Positions 5,887 to 8,282 of a stretch of 8,282 bases of DNA are shown here, piece after piece (the stretch's first letter is position 1; each line of letters opens with the position of its first letter). A model generated the notes under the pieces. That model was not told the DNA's origin. It did no database searches and saw only the letters and a list, made by a program, of their open reading frames with translations. The stretch is from Flavobacteriaceae bacterium (lineage in GTDB: Bacteria > Bacteroidota > Bacteroidia > Flavobacteriales > Flavobacteriaceae). A program made the position numbers and the translations under genes. The DNA is taken from the NCBI GenBank assembly GCA_018623655.1, contig JAAZVG010000063.1:1-8282 (forward strand), in the 5' to 3' direction.

Positions 5887-7032
5887 AGACGCCTTTTTAG
5901 TACCTGCATAAAGTTCGTAGTTCACCAGCTTGGATTCTAGTTTTCCATTGAACATTTTAATCTTTTTTGAAGAACGAAGACCCACACTCTTTAAGGCTTC
6001 GATATTGGCCGTGATAAACCAGGCGTCGCATCCCTGATATTCCTTCTTCAAGGTATCTCCTATTCGGCCGTAGAAAATATTGGCATCAATCGGAAGTCGC
6101 TCTCCATAAGGGGGATTAAAAACAATATGTAATGGAGCTTCCAAAGGGCGGTTAGCAAAAAAGAAATCTGAACGCACTACAGAGATATACGCTTCTAACC
6201 CCGCATTTTCAATATTTTCCTGGGCTTTACGAATGGCGCTTGGGGCCTTGTCAGAAGCATAGATATGACCATTAAATTCTTTAACTTTTGACAAGCAAGA
6301 ACTACGAATAATTTCGAAAAGTTTAGAATCAAAATTCTTCCAGTTCATAAAAGAAAAGAGAGATCGATTAAGACTCGGTGGAATATTACAAGCGATCATC
6401 GCTGCTTCAATAGCCAATGTTCCACTACCGCACATTGGGTCGTAAAAATAGGTTTTGCCTTCCCATCCACTATGAAGAAGCATACCAGCAGCTAAAACCT
6501 CGTTAATCGGCGCGATATTCGTCTGAATACGATAGCCTCTTTGATGTAAAGAGTTACCAGAACTATCAAGAGAAATCGTCAACTGATCACCCTGTAAATG
6601 TAATTGAATTCGTATGTCGGGATTATCAGTGGTTACCGAAGGGCGTTTACCTTCTTTTTTGGAAAATTGATCGACAATCGCATCTTTAGCCTTTTGAGCT
6701 ACAAATAAAGAGTGATTGAAATGGTCTGAAAAAAGGGTCACATCAATAATAAAACTTTGGTCACTAGAGAACCATAAAGACCAATCAACACGATCTACCG
6801 CACGGTATAAATCAGTTTGGTTTCTAACTTGAAAACGTGCAATAGGCATTAAAATTCGAAGGGCCGTTCTCAGTGAGAGATTGGCTTTATATAGGAACCC
6901 CAGATCTCCTTGAAAAGAAACTGCACGATTTATCGTTTTGATATTCTTAGCTCCGAGCTTTCGTAGCTCTTTTTCTAAAAGAGGTTCGAAGCCATAAAAG
7001 GTTTTTGCTAAAAAAGAGGTGTCTTGATCCAT
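5878..7032 (-). CDS. THUMP domain class I SAM-dependent RNA methyltransferase, RlmL-like
   Basis: A 384-residue protein equivalent to the N-terminal (RlmL) half of E. coli RlmKL, which makes m2G2445 in 23S rRNA. Residues 9-44 form the N-terminal ferredoxin-like part (TFYGFEPLLEKEL). The THUMP RNA-binding domain runs to about residue 156, followed by SLHQRGYR (161-168), a hallmark just before the Rossmann-fold methyltransferase. SAM-binding motif I is DPMCGSGTLAIEAA (198-211) and the catalytic motif IV is FNPPYGER (305-312), the N-P-P-Y form used by N2-guanine methyltransferases. The RlmK half is absent, as is usual for stand-alone versions. The related TrmN/Trm14-type tRNA m2G6 enzymes are the main alternative, so I leave the symbol blank. 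ATG at 7032 gives MDQDTSFLAKTFYG, a normal family start. It is divergent from the ZIP gene, and its stop interlocks with that of the DUF6048 gene. Confidence 0.9.
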   Translation of the reverse strand: MDQDTSFLAKTFYGFEPLLEKELRKLGAKNIKTINRAVSFQGDLGFLYKANLSLRTALRILMPIARFQVRNQTDLYRAVDRVDWSLWFSSDQSFIIDVTLFSDHFNHSLFVAQKAKDAIVDQFSKKEGKRPSVTTDNPDIRIQLHLQGDQLTISLDSSGNSLHQRGYRIQTNIAPINEVLAAGMLLHSGWEGKTYFYDPMCGSGTLAIEAAMIACNIPPSLNRSLFSFMNWKNFDSKLFEIIRSSCLSKVKEFNGHIYASDKAPSAIRKAQENIENAGLEAYISVVRSDFFFANRPLEAPLHIVFNPPYGERLPIDANIFYGRIGDTLKKEYQGCDAWFITANIEALKSVGLRSSKKIKMFNGKLESKLVNYELYAGTKKASKS

Positions 7033-7037
7033 CGTAC

Positions 7038-7045
7038 TGAATGTA
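7038..7045 (-). promoter_or_regulatory. Weak -7-like box for the RlmL-like gene
   Basis: On the minus strand TACATTCA lies 5 nt before the ATG at 7032 and matches four of six fixed positions of TAnnTTTG. A second candidate, TAATTTAG (complement of 7053-7060), matches five of six but sits farther away. No -33 element stands out for either. Confidence 0.25.
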
Positions 7046-7063
7046 AGATGCGCTAAATTAATC

Positions 7064-7071
7064 TATTTTTG
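7064..7071 (+). promoter_or_regulatory. Bacteroidota -7 promoter box for the ZIP transporter gene
   Basis: TATTTTTG matches TAnnTTTG perfectly and is followed by CCCC and then the ATG at 7076. Only four bases lie between the box and the start codon, so transcription should start at or next to the ATG, predicting a leaderless mRNA. No TTG appears at the expected -33 position (about 7038-7047). Confidence 0.6.
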
Positions 7072-7075
7072 CCCC

Positions 7076-7759
7076 ATGATTCTGACATTAGGTATTCCAT
7101 TATTCGCAATCGTCCTTGGTGGACTAATTATCGAATTAGGCGCTTACAAGATTTCAACATTCAAACAGCACCTTCTAGGGTTTAGTGGTTCCTTTCTTTT
7201 ATCTATTACGCTAATTGAGTTGTTACCAAATTTATTCGAACAACACAAAGAGCCTAGGTTAATTTCATTAATTATTCTTGGTGGTATTTTACTTCAAATG
7301 GTTTTAGAAAGTTTTTCGAAAGGTGCCGAGCATGGCCATACCCACCTTAATGAATCTGATGGCTTTTCAGGTTTTGCACTCATTTTTTCGGCCTTATGTG
7401 TTCACGCTTTTATCGAAGGTATGCCGTTAGGTGATGAAAAACATCTATTACTTGCTGTTAGTCTGCACAAAGTACCCATCGCAATGATTTTATATACTTT
7501 AGCTCTGAATGCCAATCTCACAAAAACACAGGCATTTGGTTCACTGATTTTATTTGGATTGATAACTCCCCTCGGCAGTCTATTCACTCATCTAGATTGG
7601 GTGATTGCTTATACTCCTTATCTAAATGCTTTATCTGCTGGAATTTTTCTGCATGTAGGTGCCATTATATTATTTGAAAGCGAAAAAGGACACCGATTTA
7701 ACCTTGCCAGAATTTTAATGGTTCTTCTCGGGATGCTACTAGCCTACTTGATTGGTTGA
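7076..7759 (+). CDS. ZIP family metal cation transporter
   Basis: A 227-residue inner-membrane protein with about eight hydrophobic segments (near 3-20, 33-53, 61-80, 98-119, 123-143, 151-171, 184-201 and 211-226). TM4 has HAFIEG (110-115) and TM5 has HKVPIA (131-136), the positions of the ZIP metal-site motifs HNxxEG and HExPxE. TM6 carries TPLG (164-167), and TM7 has LSAGIFLHVG (186-195), as in ZIP proteins generally. A short His-bearing loop (EHGHTH, 85-90) between TM3 and TM4 matches the variable cytoplasmic metal-binding loop. It should import a divalent metal such as Zn2+, Fe2+ or Mn2+, and specificity cannot be read. The TM4 Asn is Ala111 and the first TM5 Glu is Lys132, which recalls the ZIPII (human ZIP1-3) H-K arrangement and predicts a single rather than binuclear metal site. 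The gene stands alone with its own promoter and overlaps the next gene's tail by 16 bp. Confidence 0.87.
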   Translation: MILTLGIPLFAIVLGGLIIELGAYKISTFKQHLLGFSGSFLLSITLIELLPNLFEQHKEPRLISLIILGGILLQMVLESFSKGAEHGHTHLNESDGFSGFALIFSALCVHAFIEGMPLGDEKHLLLAVSLHKVPIAMILYTLALNANLTKTQAFGSLILFGLITPLGSLFTHLDWVIAYTPYLNALSAGIFLHVGAIILFESEKGHRFNLARILMVLLGMLLAYLIG

Positions 7760-8282
7760 TACAACCTAGTTACGTGATCTTCGAATAATGCGGGAGCCTC
7801 TATAACATTTTCAAAATGAGTTTCTAACCACTCAATATCTTCCTTCCTCTTAGTATTGGTTAAGATATAATCAAACGAATCATCACTTAATAATGCTTCG
7901 CGCCTGTGGAAGGTTTTAAAGGTTCGTTTTAACTGAATCGGAAAGGCAGGGTCCATTCGCTGATAAACCAACGTTTGAATTGAAGGTTGATTGATGTATG
8001 GAGACACTTTAGATACAGGCGATTCAAGACTTATTTGACCGAAGAGATACCCCCATAGAAACGATCCAAAAATCATCCAGCTCAAAGCGGTTAGCAATAA
8101 TGATTGATGTAGTGATCTTGCTTTTAAAGTAAAAACGATAAGGAGACTGCTAATGGGTAAGATTAAAATGAAAAATGCCAAATTCTTATACAAAAACAAG
8201 CTTCTGTGAGTAGCCAGTCCCAGGTAAGCACCTATGGTCAGTACTATACCGAGTATAGTCAATACCCAAAGCCCCCCTTTTA
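7744..8282 (-). CDS. Predicted GT-C (ArnT/PMT-like) membrane glycosyltransferase, C-terminal part
   Basis: The minus-strand frame is open through the right edge of the window (no stop in 8263-8282), so this is the last 178 residues of a longer protein; the TTG at 8262 is just an internal codon. Three strongly hydrophobic helices come first (roughly 8263-8277 to 8215, 8205-8130 and 8105-8030 in genome position), followed by a soluble tail of about 90 residues (with DSFDYILTNTKRKEDIEWLE and ending VTRLYQPIK). This layout, final membrane helices plus a small C-terminal domain ending in a short alpha/beta motif, is typical of Bacteroidota ArnT/PMT-type glycosyltransferases, which move sugars from polyprenyl-phosphate donors outside the inner membrane. 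The catalytic N-terminal Asp motif and most helices lie outside the window, so the family call is from style and memory. Another multi-helix membrane protein is possible. Confidence 0.6.
   Translation of the reverse strand, partial: KGGLWVLTILGIVLTIGAYLGLATHRSLFLYKNLAFFILILPISSLLIVFTLKARSLHQSLLLTALSWMIFGSFLWGYLFGQISLESPVSKVSPYINQPSIQTLVYQRMDPAFPIQLKRTFKTFHRREALLSDDSFDYILTNTKRKEDIEWLETHFENVIEAPALFEDHVTRLYQPIK
7754..7766. repeat. Short hairpin at the ZIP / glycosyltransferase 3' overlap
   Basis: GGTTG-ATA-CAACC has perfect 5-bp arms around a 3-nt loop. The ZIP stop codon TGA (7757-7759) sits at the end of the left arm. The region also encodes the C-terminal LYQP of the opposing gene. It could act as a weak stop-proximal hairpin on both transcripts; no T-run follows on the plus strand. 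Confidence 0.35.

Noticed and set aside
8260..8262. TTG as start of a 172-residue membrane protein
   Set aside because: The frame stays open to the window edge with hydrophobic sequence upstream, so the gene is better read as the C-terminal part of a larger protein.

Overview
This window looks like ordinary chromosome from a member of the Bacteroidota, most likely a marine Flavobacteriales bacterium of the Cryomorphaceae/Schleiferiaceae kind. That placement is inferred from four things: protein families and sequence style (DUF6452 and DUF6048 envelope proteins, the HQTYFAD-type PlsC acyltransferase, a Cys-rich ornithine aminotransferase); perfect Bacteroidota -7 promoter boxes (TAnnTTTG) just before start codons; absence of Shine-Dalgarno sequences; and moderate-to-low GC. 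I see no insertion sequence, prophage, CRISPR array, tRNA, rRNA or sign of recent transfer.

Layout from left to right. The end of an AbgB-like M20 amidohydrolase (+) runs into a convergent PlsC-type acyltransferase (-). A 57-bp divergent promoter region separates that from a cyclophilin-type peptidyl-prolyl isomerase lipoprotein (+), which converges on ornithine aminotransferase rocD (-). A 66-bp divergent promoter region follows. Then comes a tightly overlapping three-gene operon (+): 23S rRNA m5U methyltransferase rlmD, a DUF6452 lipoprotein and a DUF6048 predicted outer-membrane barrel. This operon converges on a THUMP-domain RlmL-like RNA methyltransferase (-). A 43-bp divergent gap precedes a ZIP metal transporter (+), which converges on the C-terminal part of a predicted GT-C membrane glycosyltransferase (-) that leaves the window on the right.

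The genes are mostly separate housekeeping units: rRNA modification (rlmD and the RlmL-like gene), arginine/ornithine metabolism (rocD), phospholipid acylation (plsC-like), envelope protein folding (cyclophilin), metal uptake (ZIP) and glycan assembly (GT-C). The only obvious co-transcribed set is rlmD-DUF6452-DUF6048, whose last two members are uncharacterised envelope proteins.

The most notable structure is architectural. Strands alternate almost gene by gene, every one of the four convergent pairs overlaps at its 3' ends (56, 11, 4 and 16 bp), and no gap is longer than 66 bp. Three of these junctions carry a short perfect inverted repeat on or beside the stop codons. Two divergent promoters put the -7 box 4-5 nt before the ATG, which predicts leaderless or nearly leaderless mRNAs. 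Protein-level points are a four-cysteine insert in ornithine aminotransferase, changed catalytic motifs in the acyltransferase, and a His-Lys (ZIPII-like) TM5 motif in the ZIP transporter. I found no convincing new multi-gene defence or mobile system; the DUF6452/DUF6048 pair is the best candidate for undescribed biology here.
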